Part shown: piece after piece, positions 11,822 through 23,005 of the stretch
How positions within the stretch are numbered: the first letter of the stretch is position 1
Layout of the letters: each line of letters starts with the position of its first letter
DNA from: Enoplolaimus lenunculus
Taxonomy: Eukaryota; Nematoda; Enoplea; Enoplida; Thoracostomopsidae
Assembly (NCBI GenBank): GCA_030248215.1
Contig: JASANG010003764.1
Location: 1 to 64,000, forward strand
Direction of reading: 5' to 3'
Length of the DNA: 64,000 bases
Made by a program: the position numbers and the translations under genes
The notes under the pieces: generated by a model
Database searches by the model: none
What the model was told of the DNA's origin: nothing
Seen by the model: the letters and a program-made list of their open reading frames with translations, nothing else

Positions 11822-12073
11822 CACTGCACATTCCAATGAGTTGATTAATCAATTCAGCTAGCGAGTTGGTTATTTCTGAATTAATATCAGTAAACACTAA
11901 CTCACTCTGAGTTTAGTTGATTCACACTCTGAGTTGAGCTGACTCTGAGGGTGTTGATTCACTGACTCAGAATGAATTGAATCAACTCAAATTTCTGAGT
12001 TCTGAAAGTCCTAACTCAGACTGAGTGATTCAACTCATTCTGAGTTAAAATCAACTCACTGAAATTTACAGTG
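11822..12073. mobile_element. Family D MITE
   Basis: Flanked by TA on both sides. Close in sequence to the 9417 copy, sharing its GATTAATCAATTCAGCTAGC arm, so the two may be recent relatives. Confidence 0.85.
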
Positions 12074-12480
12074 TATAGGATTTCAGTGACCCACACTGGG
12101 GCCTGGCGTAAAAGTAATTGTTTTCTATCTGTACTTAAGTGATAACATAACCCGATCGAATTGTAATTTGGCCGAAATTTTTGTTAAAATTGCATTTCCA
12201 GCACAGAATCGTGTGCCAAATGTCCACCTTTTTCGCTTACATGTCAAATCTTTGGCGTTCTTCAGCTAATGCAGTTACGTAGGGTATTCATACACGTATC
12301 TTGTAGTACCAAACTTACGGTATATAGAGACATTGTAGCAAAACGCTTTGCACTTCAGAGTGTCTCTGAACATTGAACATTAGTAATCAGCGAGAATGAG
12401 ATGAAACTTTACAACACATTTGTTTATTATTTAATATTAACTTAAACATATATAGTCGAAAACAACACGGTTCAGGATTA
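12074..12480. other. Unassigned intergenic sequence with a family Q repeat
   Basis: The second family Q copy (ATCTTGTAGTACCAAACTTA) lies at 12281-12350. Nothing else recognised. Confidence 0.4.
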
Positions 12481-12499
12481 AAATTGGGTTCTAATTTCT

Positions 12500-12690
12500 G
12501 AGTCCGTTTCCCGCAACAGACCTAAATTCCAATCCCAGTTCCGGTTCCCGCAACAGACCTAAATTCCAATTCCAGTTCCGGTTCCCGCAACAGACCTAAA
12601 TTATTCCAGTTCCGGTTCCCGCAACAGACCTAAATTCCAATTCCAGTTCCGGTTCCCGCAACAGAACTAAATTCCGATTCCAGTTGGGGC
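12500..12690. repeat. 37-bp minisatellite (GGTTCCCGCAACAGACCTAA type)
   Basis: Five units of about 37 bp, each containing TTCCCGCAACAGACC(T)AAATT and CCAATTCCAGTTCC; the third is shortened. Confidence 0.9.
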
Positions 12691-12904
12691 TCTGTAACAT
12701 ATATTATTTGACATAGATATAATATATACATATATATTTGTGCATATATATCTGATAACAGATCAATACAAGCTTTCTTAATCAATCATTCGGCTTTCAA
12801 TCCCAATGGAATTTTGCTCGGGAGCAGTGTCCGTTGAGCTATAATGAATGAGAATAGCATTTGTGAACGCCTTATTCTCTCACCAACAATTCAGCATAAA
12901 CACT

Positions 12905-13480
12905 ACCGGAAATAATGTTGCTTGTTTATTTGATAATTCTTAAATCTTTAGGTTTACCAATTTCTTAATATTTTCTATGATAATATTCTCAAACGTATAT
13001 ATTGTCATAGAAAATATTAAGAAATTGGTAATGCTAAATTTTTAAGAACTATCAAATAAACACCGGAAATAATGTTGCTTGTTTATTTGATAATTCTTAA
13101 ATCTTTAGGTTTACCAATTTCTTAATATTTTCTATGACAATATTCTCAAATGTATATAATGTCATAGAAAATATTAGGAAATTGGTAAAGCTAAATTTTT
13201 AAGAACTATCAAATAAACGCCACCGGAAATACTGTTGCTTGTTTGTTTGATAGTTGTTTAATATTTAGGTTTATCAATTTCTTAACATTTTCTATGACAA
13301 TATTCTCAAATGTGTATTTGTCATAGAAAATATTAGGAAATTGGTAAACCTAAATTTTTAAGAACTATCAAATAAACACCACCGGAAATACTGTTTCTTG
13401 TTTGTTTGATAGTTGTTTAATATTTAGGTTTACCAATTTCTTAATATTTTCTATGACAATATTCTCAAATGTGTATAGCA
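12905..13480. repeat. Tandem array of palindromic ~158-bp units
   Basis: Units begin at 12905, 13062, 13222 and 13381. Each is itself an inverted repeat: GTTTATTTGATAATTCTTAA and ATTTCTTAATATTTTCTATG on one arm are complemented on the other, around a centre reading ATATTCTCAAATGT. The fourth unit stops near its centre, where a family J-like sequence (GTGTATAGCACCTA) takes over. Confidence 0.9.
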
Positions 13481-13785
13481 CCTAAAACACCAGTTCGCAG
13501 CAGATCTGGTATCTTTCGAACCAAAATTTGGTTTCAAATTTTGACGCATTTATATGCGAATTTGATTTGTACTACTGCGATGTGAAGTTTGTTGTTTTCA
13601 AGTGATGGAAGTCGTTCAGTTGAAAACGTATTGGTAACTGGTGATATTTGTCATAATTATGAGATAAACAGCTAATTGTGATACTTGTTATACTCATTTG
13701 AGAAAATGGACTTTAGATTTAGCAAAAAATTATAAACTATTGGAGTATGCAAATTTGTCGGCATATACTTCACAGCGGCGTTATC
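13462..13785. mobile_element. Family J-related fragment
   Basis: TATTCTCAAATGTGTATAGC then GGTATCTTTCGAACCAAAAT parallels the left part of the J element at 29797 (TATTCTCAAATGTGCGTAGC, TTGTAACTTTCGAACCAG). The right boundary is not clear. Confidence 0.45.
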
Positions 13786-14178
13786 AGGGTTCAACCGGAA
13801 TTCCTGTTCCGGCCGGAATTCCTGCAAAAATTCAATTCCTGTTTCTGTTCCTGCATTTAAAGATGCAAGAACCGGAATTTTTATGGTTTTGTCGCAAATT
13901 ATGCCTTAATCATTTAAACATTGGAAGCTTTGTCTTTAAAAAATTGTTATTTCGACATTAGTGTTTGTCCAAACACTTCAATTTCTTTTAATACTGTTTC
14001 TGTTGCGTTTTCGCAGAAAACAGCTCAAAATTGACTGAAACCGTTTTTGGCAAAGTTTTCTGAAAAGTCCAACGGTAATTCGGTGATAAAAATTATTTCA
14101 AATTCTTGTTCCTGTAAAAAATTTAATTCTTGTTCCTGTTCCTGTTCCGGCAAAACTTTGTTCCTGTTGGAACCCTAA
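13786..14178. mobile_element. Family N element, CTGTTCC-rich type
   Basis: Ends AGGGTTCAACCGGAATTCCT and CTTTGTTCCTGTTGGAACCC. Both arms are dense in TTCCTG/TTCCGG words; the middle is plain AT-rich sequence. About 393 bp. Confidence 0.65.
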
Positions 14179-14936
14179 TATATATATGCCGTGTTTTCAG
14201 CGTAACCAAATCTTGTCAATGTTGTTTAGCTACTAAAATATACATTCCAAAGAAACTTTCTTTTGCAAATTTCTATGATTATGGATCAAGAAGATCCTGT
14301 TGTTTTTGCCCTAATTCACACCTTCCTTCACTCGTACAGCCATCTCTCATATGGTTCCAATTTCTTCAATCGTATTTGTAGTTCTGCATCAACCATTTTT
14401 AAGATGCGTCAACTGATAAGAACGTTTAGAACAATAAGAACTCTAAAAACAACAAAACCATCGTACAGGGGGGTCGACTCCTGTTTTCCGAGAGTCGTCA
14501 ACGTTTACAGCCAAAATGTCGTATTTCAAAAACTTTTCTTGATTATCTTCGGCTTGAAATTTCAAAAAAGCTCCGTCAATATTCTGGGTCAGTCAATCAT
14601 TCATCTATACCCCCATTGCGTGAGTGACACTCTGAGACGATTTTGAACAAAAAATTGACAAATATCTTCGATCATCGGAAACGGCCCCAACCCCGGAATT
14701 TTTGCGACCCTCGCCCAAGCCGGCGTCGACAATGTCTATATTTAAGTGCCCACCCCCAGTTCGATGATATTCAACGGTCACCGGTTGTGAAAAGCTAAAA
14801 TTTGTGGTAAGTCAGTGATAACTCGTAATTTTAATAATAACAATGAAACCTGTCAGAGTGAAGTTTTGTTTTATGATAACAACAGTTTGTTTGCATTGAC
14901 GGGTAGAAGCGTTAGGATAGTATTTCTGAGGGAGCG
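14179..14936. other. Unassigned intergenic sequence
   Basis: Two overlapping short frames (14130-14381 and 14263-14646) exist, but neither shows a motif or splice context; no gene is called. Confidence 0.4.
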
Positions 14937-15103
14937 GGGCGGAGCCGCAGCCAGGTGGGGGTGCAGTGAGGCTTACCCCATCGTGGAAAAATATTGACCC
15001 CCGCAGAAAATTTTCAACCTTACTGGTAAATCGTTCAAAACCATAATATGCCCCTCCTGAAAAAATTTTACCCCCCTAGCAAGACGACCGAACTACGGGC
15101 CTG
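14937..15103. mobile_element. Family F MITE, altered left end
   Basis: The left end is changed (GGGCGGAGCCGCAGCCAGG); the right end ACTACGGGCCTGGGG and TTTTCAACCTTACTGG are recognisable. Confidence 0.7.
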
Positions 15104-15149
15104 GGGCGGGGGTAAGTTAACCTGTTCGCCAGTCTCACTAGCTGATACA

Positions 15150-15257
15150 GATGGAAGCGCCGTAGGCCCTCAGAATATTTTCTTGATAAAATGGTAAGGT
15201 CACACCTTACATTTCCCCTCAAAAAGTTGGTACATCTATAGCAAACAGTAAAAATTG
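15150..15257 (+). mobile_element. Family G element body feeding the 60-bp array
   Basis: CTTGATAAAATGGTAAGGTC and ACACCTTACATTTCCCCTC are the internal blocks of family G, placed just before its 3' part, which is tandemly amplified from 15258. Confidence 0.65.
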
Positions 15258-15972
15258 AATTTCATAACTTTTGCCAGCCCGGCTCTCACCCGTCAGAAAG
15301 TTCTGGATCCGCCGCTTTATTTCATAACCTTTGCCAGCTCGGCTCTCACCCGTCAGAAAGTTCTGGATCCGCCGCTTTATTTCATAACTTTTGCCAGCTC
15401 GGCCCTCACCCGTCAGAAAGTTCTGGATCCGCCGCTTTATTTCATAACTTTTGCCAGCTCGCCCTCACCCGTCAGAAACTTCTGGATCCGCCGCTTTATT
15501 TCATAACTTTTGCCAGCTCGCCCTCACCCGTCAGAAAGTTCTGGATCCGCCGCTTTATTTCATAACTTTTGCCAGCTCGGCCCTCACCCGTCAGAAAGTT
15601 CTGGATCCGCCGCTTTATTTCATAACTTTTGCCAGCTCGGCCCTCACCCGTCAGAAAGTTCTGGATCCGCCGCTTTATTTCATAACTTTTGCCAGCTCGG
15701 CCCTCACCCGTCAGAAAGTTCTGGATCCGCCGCTTTATTTCATAACTTTTGCCAGCTCGACCCTCACCCGTCAGAAAGTTCTGGATCCGCCGCTTTATTT
15801 CATAACTTTTGCCAGCTCGGCCCTCACCCGTCAGAAAGTTCTGGATCCGCCGCTTTATTTCATAACTTTTGCCAGCTCGGCCCTCACCCGTCAGAAAGTT
15901 CTGGATCCGCCGCTTTATTTCATAACTTTTGCCAGCTCGGCCCTCACCCGTCAGAAAGTTCTGGATCCGCCA
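15258..15972 (+). repeat. 60-bp tandem array of the family G 3' end
   Basis: Twelve units of 60 bp (59 in two of them), each TTTCATAACTTTTGCCAGCT, then CGGCCCTCACCCGTCAGAAA and GTTCTGGATCCGCCGC. The single-copy form is the 3' part of family G at 5690-5740 and 28000-28030. The 60-bp period keeps long frames open on both strands; none is a gene. Confidence 0.95.
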
Positions 15973-16107
15973 ATTTACAGCATTACAAATGGTGGGTAAG
16001 TTAGGCCCGTAACCAGCCAATCCGAAAGAGGCTAAATTGTCATTTGTTTCGTTGAAATTTTGGTTTAAAAAGATTACAATTATCGACACTAAGAGTGTCT
16101 GTTATTT

Positions 16108-16395
16108 GCAAGAGTGTGCAACTGGGTACATTCTGTGTACAAAACAATATATTGAACGAACGTTGCGTTTTTAGCCTACCTCCCATATTTTGAGGGAGGG
16201 GTCAAAGTTTTTTAGAGACTGAAATTTATATTCTGACGCAGTAAAAAATAGCCTGCTTATAATTTTTAACCAAATTTAACATGTAACAAGTGTAAAATCG
16301 ACCCCCAAAGTGAGTGGGGGTTCGGCAAAAACACAACGAGTGCCGGTACATCTTATACCACATTCAAGGTAGCAAGTGTTGTACACTCTTGTGAT
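16108..16395. mobile_element. Family M element
   Basis: Left end GCAAGAGTGTGCAACTGGGT; right end with GTGTTGTACACTCTTGTGAT. GTTGCGTTTTTAGCCTACC and the mirrored CGGCAAAAACACAACGAGTG sit inside, with a GAGGGAGGGG/GTGAGTGGGGG core. Confidence 0.65.
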
Positions 16396-16710
16396 CATCC
16401 ACTTTTGTCGAGAAGACGTAATATCCTTGGTGTGCTCCCCAAGAACAATCCCCACGAGAGCCATTGGGGGGCCGTGCCCCATCCCTCCAAATTCCGTTGG
16501 TGGCCTCCAAATGGACTCGGTGTAAAAGTAAACATCTTGAATTGCATTTTAGGGGTCAGCCGAAGTTATCCAATAGCCCCCCAAATATAATTTTCTGCAG
16601 ACGCCCATGGTGCTACCCTCAATTATGTTGGAAAGGTTAATTTACAGGGTGTGAATATTTATAATATTTTAGGTTAAAAAGGTCCTGACTCTACAAGTTT
16701 CATATTTTAA
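16396..16710. other. Unassigned intergenic sequence
   Basis: GC-richer than average; no repeat family or gene recognised. Confidence 0.35.
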
Positions 16711-16895
16711 CGGGCCCATGTATAGAACAGGGCCGGAACAGTAGCATAAGCATATTCGTAAGCCTAAGCCTAAGTGTATGAATGAGCCTATTCCTAAGCC
16801 TAAGCTCTAAGCAAAAAATATAGTCTAAAGCTTAAACTGACTCTATTATAGCCCCTCCGGAAAACGATCCGGCCCTTTTCTATACATGGGCCTTT
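16711..16895. mobile_element. Family B2 MITE-like element
   Basis: Ends GGGCCCATGTATAGAACAGG and CTTTTCTATACATGGGCC. The core is CCTAAGCCTAAG units, and a conserved right block reads AGCTTAAACTGACTCTA then CCGGAAAACGATCCGGCCC. A sister group of family B with different ends. Confidence 0.85.
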
Positions 16896-17191
16896 TAGCG
16901 GATACGAGACAGTTGCAAATCTGAAATAAGTTTTCGCTGTTCTGCTTAGTTTGATTCCTTCAATGATTTTTCCAACGATAGAGCTTTCATTGACCAATTA
17001 AAACAAGAGTTTGACGTGAATACCAGTTGAAAAAGTTTTATCTTTTGAAAATTCACTGGTGCAATATGCCAATATTTTAAAGCGTCGTTCAACCTCGAGT
17101 TACCCCGTATTTCATGCTGGAATGAGCTTTAATTGACAGGTAAAGCGCAAGGAAATTAAGGTAAAAAGTAATTTGATTTCATACTCAAACA
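16896..17191. other. Unassigned intergenic sequence
   Basis: Nothing recognised. Confidence 0.35.
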
Positions 17192-17272
17192 GGCATGTGG
17201 CCAGTTCACGTTGCTGGGGCGAAAAATTCTTCACGTTTTCGATGATTTACAAGCAAGGTTGAAAATTTTCTT
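17192..17272 (-). mobile_element. Family F fragment, reverse orientation
   Basis: TGGCCAGTTCACGTTGCTGG and TTTACAAGCAAGGTTGAAAA are the complement of the right half of the family. Confidence 0.5.
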
Positions 17273-17370
17273 AATCAAGCCAGTAATCATAGACGTAATC
17301 AGTGCTGACAGGTTGTCTCAGTTTTGTTTAAATTAAACAAGCGTTACACAAATAACAATAATCTTACATT

Positions 17371-17930
17371 TTGCAGGATATTCTCTCATCTTCTCTGTTT
17401 TTTTCTGTCATTTTATCTCTCTCTTGCTGTCACTTTTCATTTTTCATTGCTCTTCCTTTCACTCTTCCTCTTTTTCGGTTAATTTTTTCTATCGTTTCAC
17501 TTCACTTCTATTTTTCTTTATATTTTCTTATCATTCTGTTTTGTTTTATCTTCCTCTCAACATGCTTTCTTACCGTTTCAGACACATCGTTTCTTCTCCT
17601 CTCGCTTTCTTTTTCTTCCTATCACATTTTATCTTTTACTCTTTTTCTTCCTCTGACCGCTTCTCTCCATTAATCGCTCTTCTGTTCTTTTCCTCTCCCT
17701 CGATCGCTCTCCTGTTCTCTTCGTTTTCCTCAATCGCTCACCTGGTTTCTTCCGCTCCCTCAATCGCTCTCCTGTTCTTTTTTCTCTCTCAATCGCTCTC
17801 GTGTTCCTCTTCCTCAATCACTAACCTGTTCTCTTCCTCTTCCTCGATCGCTCTCCTGGTCTCTTTTTCTCTCTCAATCGCTCATCTATTCTCATTCTCT
17901 CCTGTTTTCTCCTTTTATCTCTCTGTTTCA
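17371..17930. repeat. Pyrimidine-rich tract with a CAATCGCTCTCCTGTTC minisatellite
   Basis: About 560 bp with very few purines on the + strand. From about 17640 a unit of roughly 27-30 bp, CCTCAATCGCTCTCCTGTTC, recurs eight to ten times with drift. Open frames here are a result of composition. Confidence 0.85.
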
Positions 17931-18390
17931 CTGTCGTTCTATTGTTCGTATTGTATGACAGCGGCGTACATGAACCAGGAGCCATTCTCTCTCCCTCAGC
18001 TGCTATATAAGCGCAATAAGCATTGTTTTGTTTGTTGAAACTATTGACAGACACGAAAAACTAAGGGTCCTATTATTATTATTATTATTATTAACACAAA
18101 CAACAATCATGAGTTTGAAATTTGCCAAAGTTTCCAGGTAAACGCCGCATGTAACAGAAAGAGAGAGACAGAGAGCCTGTTTTTCGTTTCTTGTTGTTTT
18201 TGGTTCGTTATTTTATATTTACTTTTATAGAATACTGGTGTTTTTGCCAGGATTTCAATTCGAGTAGAAATTTTAAAATAAACTAAGTACTGTGGCAATG
18301 TTGCGAGAATAATTTTTTCTATTTAGGATTTGGTTTTAATTCGGGATTGAATAGTTTTATACTGGTCCCTACGAAACGTTAATATGGTCT
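17931..18390. other. Unassigned sequence with a short (ATT)n tract
   Basis: (ATT)7 or so at about 18072-18092; nothing else recognised. Confidence 0.4.
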
Positions 18391-18642
18391 CGGACCCGTA
18401 GCCAAGCATAGGAGGGCAGAAGGGGTAAGCCACCCAAACCCTAGAAAAATTTCGCCCCCCTAGAAAATTCCCCCCTAGAAAAATCGCCCCCTCATAGAAA
18501 AATTTTACCTTTCCTAGAAAAATTTTGCCTCTCCACCATTGAAAATTTGCAACCTTGCTTGTATGTCAACGGAAACCCTTGTATGCCCCCACTCCTGAAA
18601 ATTGTTTAGCTCCCACTAGCAAGTTAAGCTGGCTACTGTACT
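18391..18642. mobile_element. Family F MITE with internal expansion
   Basis: Ends CGGACCCGTAGCCAAGC and TTAAGCTGGCTACTG. The word CCCCCTAGAAAAATTT is repeated about five times at 18450-18530, making this copy some 85 bp longer than usual. Confidence 0.8.
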
Positions 18643-19208
18643 GATATGGTGTTATTTTTAATTAATATTTTAATCACAGTAGTGATGGCAAAGGGGACCG
18701 CGTGTTGCGCACCCCCGTTAGTCTTATGATGTGAAGATTTTTCTAACCATTTCAGCTTCGGTCAATACTATAGGTACATAAAGTCCTGATTTTTAATATT
18801 TTTTGACTTGTTTATTATTTGTTGTCGCCTCGTTTGATTAATTGTACACTCAAATTTGAATTTTATTAATGTTTATTTTAAAATGAGTTTCAACAAATAT
18901 ACATTTTAGCTGTTTCACTTTAATAGGGCGAAACAAATATAAATTGTTAACGAAAACCGAGGTTCCATAATGCAAGGATAGGGTTGTCCTTAATATATAC
19001 TTTCGAATTTTACTGACGAATACGAAATTCTAAAGTATTTTGGCCATTTTCTCAACTTTGAAAAAGTTTCATTCCTATCACTCTTAATTGCAAGCTGTTT
19101 TTACATCAAAAGTTGTGCCCTTACAAAATAAAATCCGGATCACGTTCCATGTGGAGGCGCCTTGTCCTAATGGGTACATCCGGAACAAGCGCCTATATGG
19201 GTAATATC
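18643..19208. other. Unassigned AT-rich sequence
   Basis: No feature recognised. Confidence 0.35.
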
Positions 19209-19610
19209 CAGGGCGCAACCGGAATTCCGGTTCCGGTTGGGAAATCCGGTTTTTTCACCGGAATTTTCCAGTATTTTCGGTATTGAAATTTTTCTCATTC
19301 AAAATTTTAAGAAAAATTGACATATTATTGTAATTTATTTTTCTAAAATTGTCTGAGCGTGTATTGCCAAATTTTTTATCTTGTGTCATACTTTATAATT
19401 GATCATACGTTTCCAGCGACTGCATTGCATTTGTTTCAGGATTTTGGAATCCTAAAGTGTGTGTTTACAGCGTTAAAAGCGATAAAACAGCGTTAAAATT
19501 GAATTTTTCGGTAACAAGAATTTCTAGTTTTCCGGCTCCGGTTCCGGTATTTTTTTAACTTTCCGGTTCCGGTTTCTATGTTTTATAATTTCGGCTGCAC
19601 GCTGGTAACA
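19209..19610. mobile_element. Family N element, CCGGTTCCGG type
   Basis: Left end GGGCGCAACCGGAATTCCGG with TTCCGGTTGGGAAATCCGG; right part TTCCGGTTCCGGTTTCTATG and TTTCGGCTGCACGCTGG. The AT-rich middle contains GTATTGCCAAATTTTTTATC, also found in the copy at 59606. Confidence 0.7.
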
Positions 19611-20189
19611 ACACAAATCTAATCTTTCTAGCCTAAACCTAATTCGTTTCAACCTGGCATTGTTTTCGCGTTATATATATACACCAAGTTTTGTCGTTAA
19701 TAGGTGGTTTAAATATTTTACTCTCAAAGTTTCACCTTTCACTAGAATATAAACCTTTTCCAAGCATTATTAATACATTTGACGCGTTTTGCTTGCGTTC
19801 GCTAGCTTAACCAGATGGTGCCTGTGCTATAGCAAACCAAAACCCGAACTATATACGTATTATTGTCGTTGTTTACTAAAAGTTTGCTAATTCAGAGTCA
19901 AATCTCTTAGACTGTGCTGTTTTAGGCGACACTGCAGTACTAAAAGTTGCGCTGTGATTAATTTATTAGCTAAACTTTTGAACGGTTGTTGGATATGAAG
20001 TGATAGCTAAAATTTCATTTCACGAGGGTACAAACATTGAAGATATATTTTGTAAGCGAGTTTGACGTGCGAGATTTTGCACTAACCTCAAACGGGCGGA
20101 CAGCTGTGAAACAGAATATTTGTTCAAACAAATTTTTAGAAATATTTGCCTGCCGATTGCAGGCTCTTGTTTAAAGCAACAGTGAATGA
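19611..20189. other. Unassigned intergenic sequence
   Basis: No feature recognised. Confidence 0.35.
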
Positions 20190-20462
20190 TACAAGAGTAT
20201 GCAAGTCTTCGGGTTCCGCATGGTTCAAAATGTACCCGACAAGCGCTGCGTTTTTGACCGACCCACAGTATTTAGAGGGACGTACAACTGAACCATGGCG
20301 CAGTATGTATCCGGCATCAAAATTGCACCGCATATAATTTAGTTTAGGGTTATTACATGTGACATTGACCCTCGTTTCATTAAGAGGGCGTCGGCCAAAA
20401 AACGCAACGCCCGGTGGTACCTTTTGTACCATGCGGGACCCGAAGAGTTGCATGCTCTTGTT
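20190..20462. mobile_element. Family M element with long terminal inverted repeats (best copy)
   Basis: Left arm ACAAGAGTATGCAAGTCTTC, GGGTTCCGCATGGTTCAAAA, then GCGCTGCGTTTTTGACCGAC; the right arm mirrors it with GTCGGCCAAAAAACGCAACG, ACCATGCGGGACCCGAAGAG and TTGCATGCTCTTGT. The arms are about 90 bp each in a 273-bp element. Open frames in it are shadows of the palindrome. Confidence 0.85.
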
Positions 20463-20998
20463 AAAGAGTATTATTCGTTTTTGTTTAGAGTAATTAGCGA
20501 TGCTTTTAGCTGTACTTAAATTTTCAATTATGTGTTTTGATTGCCAGAGGTCTGGCTTATGTTCTATTATCTTCTGTTAAACTTTGGCCCTTTTTAAGGT
20601 ACTTTAATGCATCGTCCACAATATCTCAAATTACGCGGTGGAAATTCACATCGAGCTTAGACGACTGCCCTCAACTGTTACGCACTTAATAAAGCAATGA
20701 CACTTGCCGTAGCAAAATTATTTCAGCACCGGACAATGCTTTTCGATTTGTAGAGATAGTTTACAATTTCAAAATTTTGTTATATTTTGATATTTAGTAG
20801 CTGTTTTACCGCGTTTTCGAATTAAACATTATTGTCAGCTACTATACTTTCAATTCATTTGCCCTTGACGATTGCTGTTTGCAATTTTTGCAACCCGTAG
20901 ACAGTTGCCCTTTCTCGGTTTAAAGGCCAAAAAATCAGTAAAACTGCCTGTTGGTTGCGAGCGCTAAACGTGGAAAAAGACTTGTGATGTTGAAGATC
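20463..20998. other. Unassigned intergenic sequence
   Basis: No feature recognised. Confidence 0.35.
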
Positions 20999-21214
20999 TT
21001 TTGACCATGTTAATACTCTATTTGGCGTTTAGGTTTCTTCTGAGTCTAAAGTGTAGGATAGTAGATTCTAGATTACGTTTTTTGCTTAGGCTTTTAGGCT
21101 TAGGCATAGGCTTAGGTTTAGGAACACATTTTTTTCAACGCTTCGGCTTCTTAGGCTTAAGAATACGCTTATATATATTGTTTTACGCCCAATAAAGTAT
21201 ATAAACATTGGTCG
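20999..21214. mobile_element. Family A element, diverged
   Basis: TAGATTCTAGATTACGTTTT and TTGCTTAGGCTTTTAGGCTT identify the family; the right end reads TACGCCCAATAAAG and ACATTGGTCG. Confidence 0.75.
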
Positions 21215-22129
21215 ATCTTTATGTGCAAAAGAATATCATTTCAAGAAACGGAAAATTCCCAAGTAGCAAAACGATTAAAACGAAAACAGAAAGTATTCCC
21301 GAATGAAAATCACACCAAAAATAGTGCAAACGACATGATGACCGAAGCCGGGTCCAGCTGTTTTTTGTATATACACTTTGAGGGTCGTATTGCATAAAAT
21401 TTCTACGCCTGCCTAGCTAGCATAAAGTTTATCTATATATACTTCATTCTCAAAAAATGGTTCGCATCTCAAAACATTCATCTAGCTCTAAATTCCTGCA
21501 CAAATTTTTGTTTTATGAGGTTTAGCTTAAGGGAGCAGCTGTAGGCTTTTAAAAAATAAAACTTTGGTCATGGGCCAACATGTTTTTACATTCCCACAAC
21601 AGCTCCTATAAAAACCAAACTGGCGGCTGAAATGCCGCAGTAAAAACTGCAACAAATGTTTAAAACATTGCGCTTTCATGCTTTTTTAGGCTTTTTAGGC
21701 GGTATTATAAAAACAAGAACAATTTCTTGATTCTATACGCGTTTTAAAACAATTAGTTTTTATACATGTATAAGCGTTTTTTTAAAGCATGATACCTATA
21801 CCTAAGCCTAGCTCAGCCTAAAAAAAACAAACAAAACAATCCTTTGTATTGCAGTCCCAAAGAAAAACGGCCGCGTCCTGATCTTGGAACCAGGGTCATC
21901 GGTAAACGTTTAAGGGACGCCCACCTCCAAATACTCCAAATATTTTAAAGGCGTACGCCCCTTGGGGCCCATCTTGAGAAACTGAACATTTTCTTGAGTG
22001 GTGGCATACATTTGTAATATTTAATAAAGTCGGGGGGTCCATGAAATTAAAAAACAATACTCTAGCTATTGCATTGCATTCCTAAGCCTAAGCCTCGGTT
22101 TTTGGAGCCCATCAAATCCTCTATTGCAT
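21215..22129. other. Unassigned sequence with small B-like scraps
   Basis: CCTAAGCCTAGCTCAGCC with TTGCAGTCCCAAAGAAAAAC (21796-21870) looks like a reversed, truncated family B. The words CCCATCTTGAGAAACTGAA occur at about 21968 and again at about 22465, a two-copy repeat of unknown kind. No gene. Confidence 0.4.
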
Positions 22130-22370
22130 TATACAGGACCACAGAAAAACGGCCATAAAAAACAGGGCCGGAACAGGTGTAAAGCATATTCCTAAAAATC
22201 TAAATATAAAACCGGAAGAATCAGCCTATAAAAACATAAGCCTAAGCGTAACGTCTAAAGCCTAAGCCTAAGCGTAGCCTAGCAAAAAATTTCGTCTAAT
22301 AAAAAAGCAAGCTTTGTCCGGGCGAAAAATGTTCCGGCCTTGTTCGGCCTCCTGTTCTGTACATAGACCA
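22130..22370. mobile_element. Family B2-like element, diverged
   Basis: AACAGGGCCGGAACAGGTG, AAGCATATTCCTAA, CCTAAGCCTAAGCG and, at the right, GTTCCGGCCTTGTTCGGCC with CCTGTTCTGTACATAGACC. Ends are partly duplicated. Confidence 0.6.
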
Positions 22371-22765
22371 GTCGCCGGTCACAATCTGATCCCGGGACCA
22401 GTGCCGGTAGGCGGTATAAACGCCCGCCTAAACCTCAAAATTGGCGGCACCGACCCTTGAAAGCCCATCTTGAGAAACTGAAAATTTTTTTGAGCGATGC
22501 ATAACGATAAGATACGTGAATTGATTTCTTAAATATGGCGTGTTTCATAATTAATTAGCAAGATTGATTGTACACTTAAAATGTCAACGTGAGCCCTACA
22601 TTGAACGTGGGTCAAAATCAATTTGTGACACGTGTTGAGAGATAGAGACAACCCACAAAAATTTTCGTTGAGGGTAGGGTTAACAGGTGGTTTGTTAATC
22701 TTAAGCTGTGACACATTTTGTGCTGAAATTTTGCCCAGTATTTTCTAAATATAAAAAAAATAGGG
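22371..22765. other. Unassigned intergenic sequence
   Basis: Apart from the second CCCATCTTGAGAAACTGAA copy, nothing recognised. Confidence 0.35.
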
Positions 22766-23005
22766 GCCCATGTATAGAAAAGGGCCGGATCAGTACTAGA
22801 AGCATATTCCTAAGCCTAAGCCTAAGCTTAAGAGTATGGATGAGTCTATTCCTAAGCCTAAGCCTACGCCTAAGCGTATGGATGAGCCTATTACTAAGCC
22901 TAAGCCTAACCCTAAGCCTAAGCATAAAAATTAGTCAAAAAGCTTAAACTGACTCTACTATAGCCCTCCGGAAAACGATCCGGCCCTGTTCTATACATTG
23001 GCCAA
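22766..23005. mobile_element. Family B2 element (longest copy)
   Basis: Ends GGGCCCATGTATAGAAAAGG and CCTGTTCTATACATTGGCC. The core carries three blocks of CCTAAGCCTAAG separated by GTATGGATGAG(T/C)CTATT, i.e. a short internal tandem of about 42 bp. Confidence 0.85.

Noticed and set aside
15451-16089. Long frames on both strands with 20-residue repeats
   Set aside because: The 60-bp period keeps frames open in a tandemly amplified transposon end.
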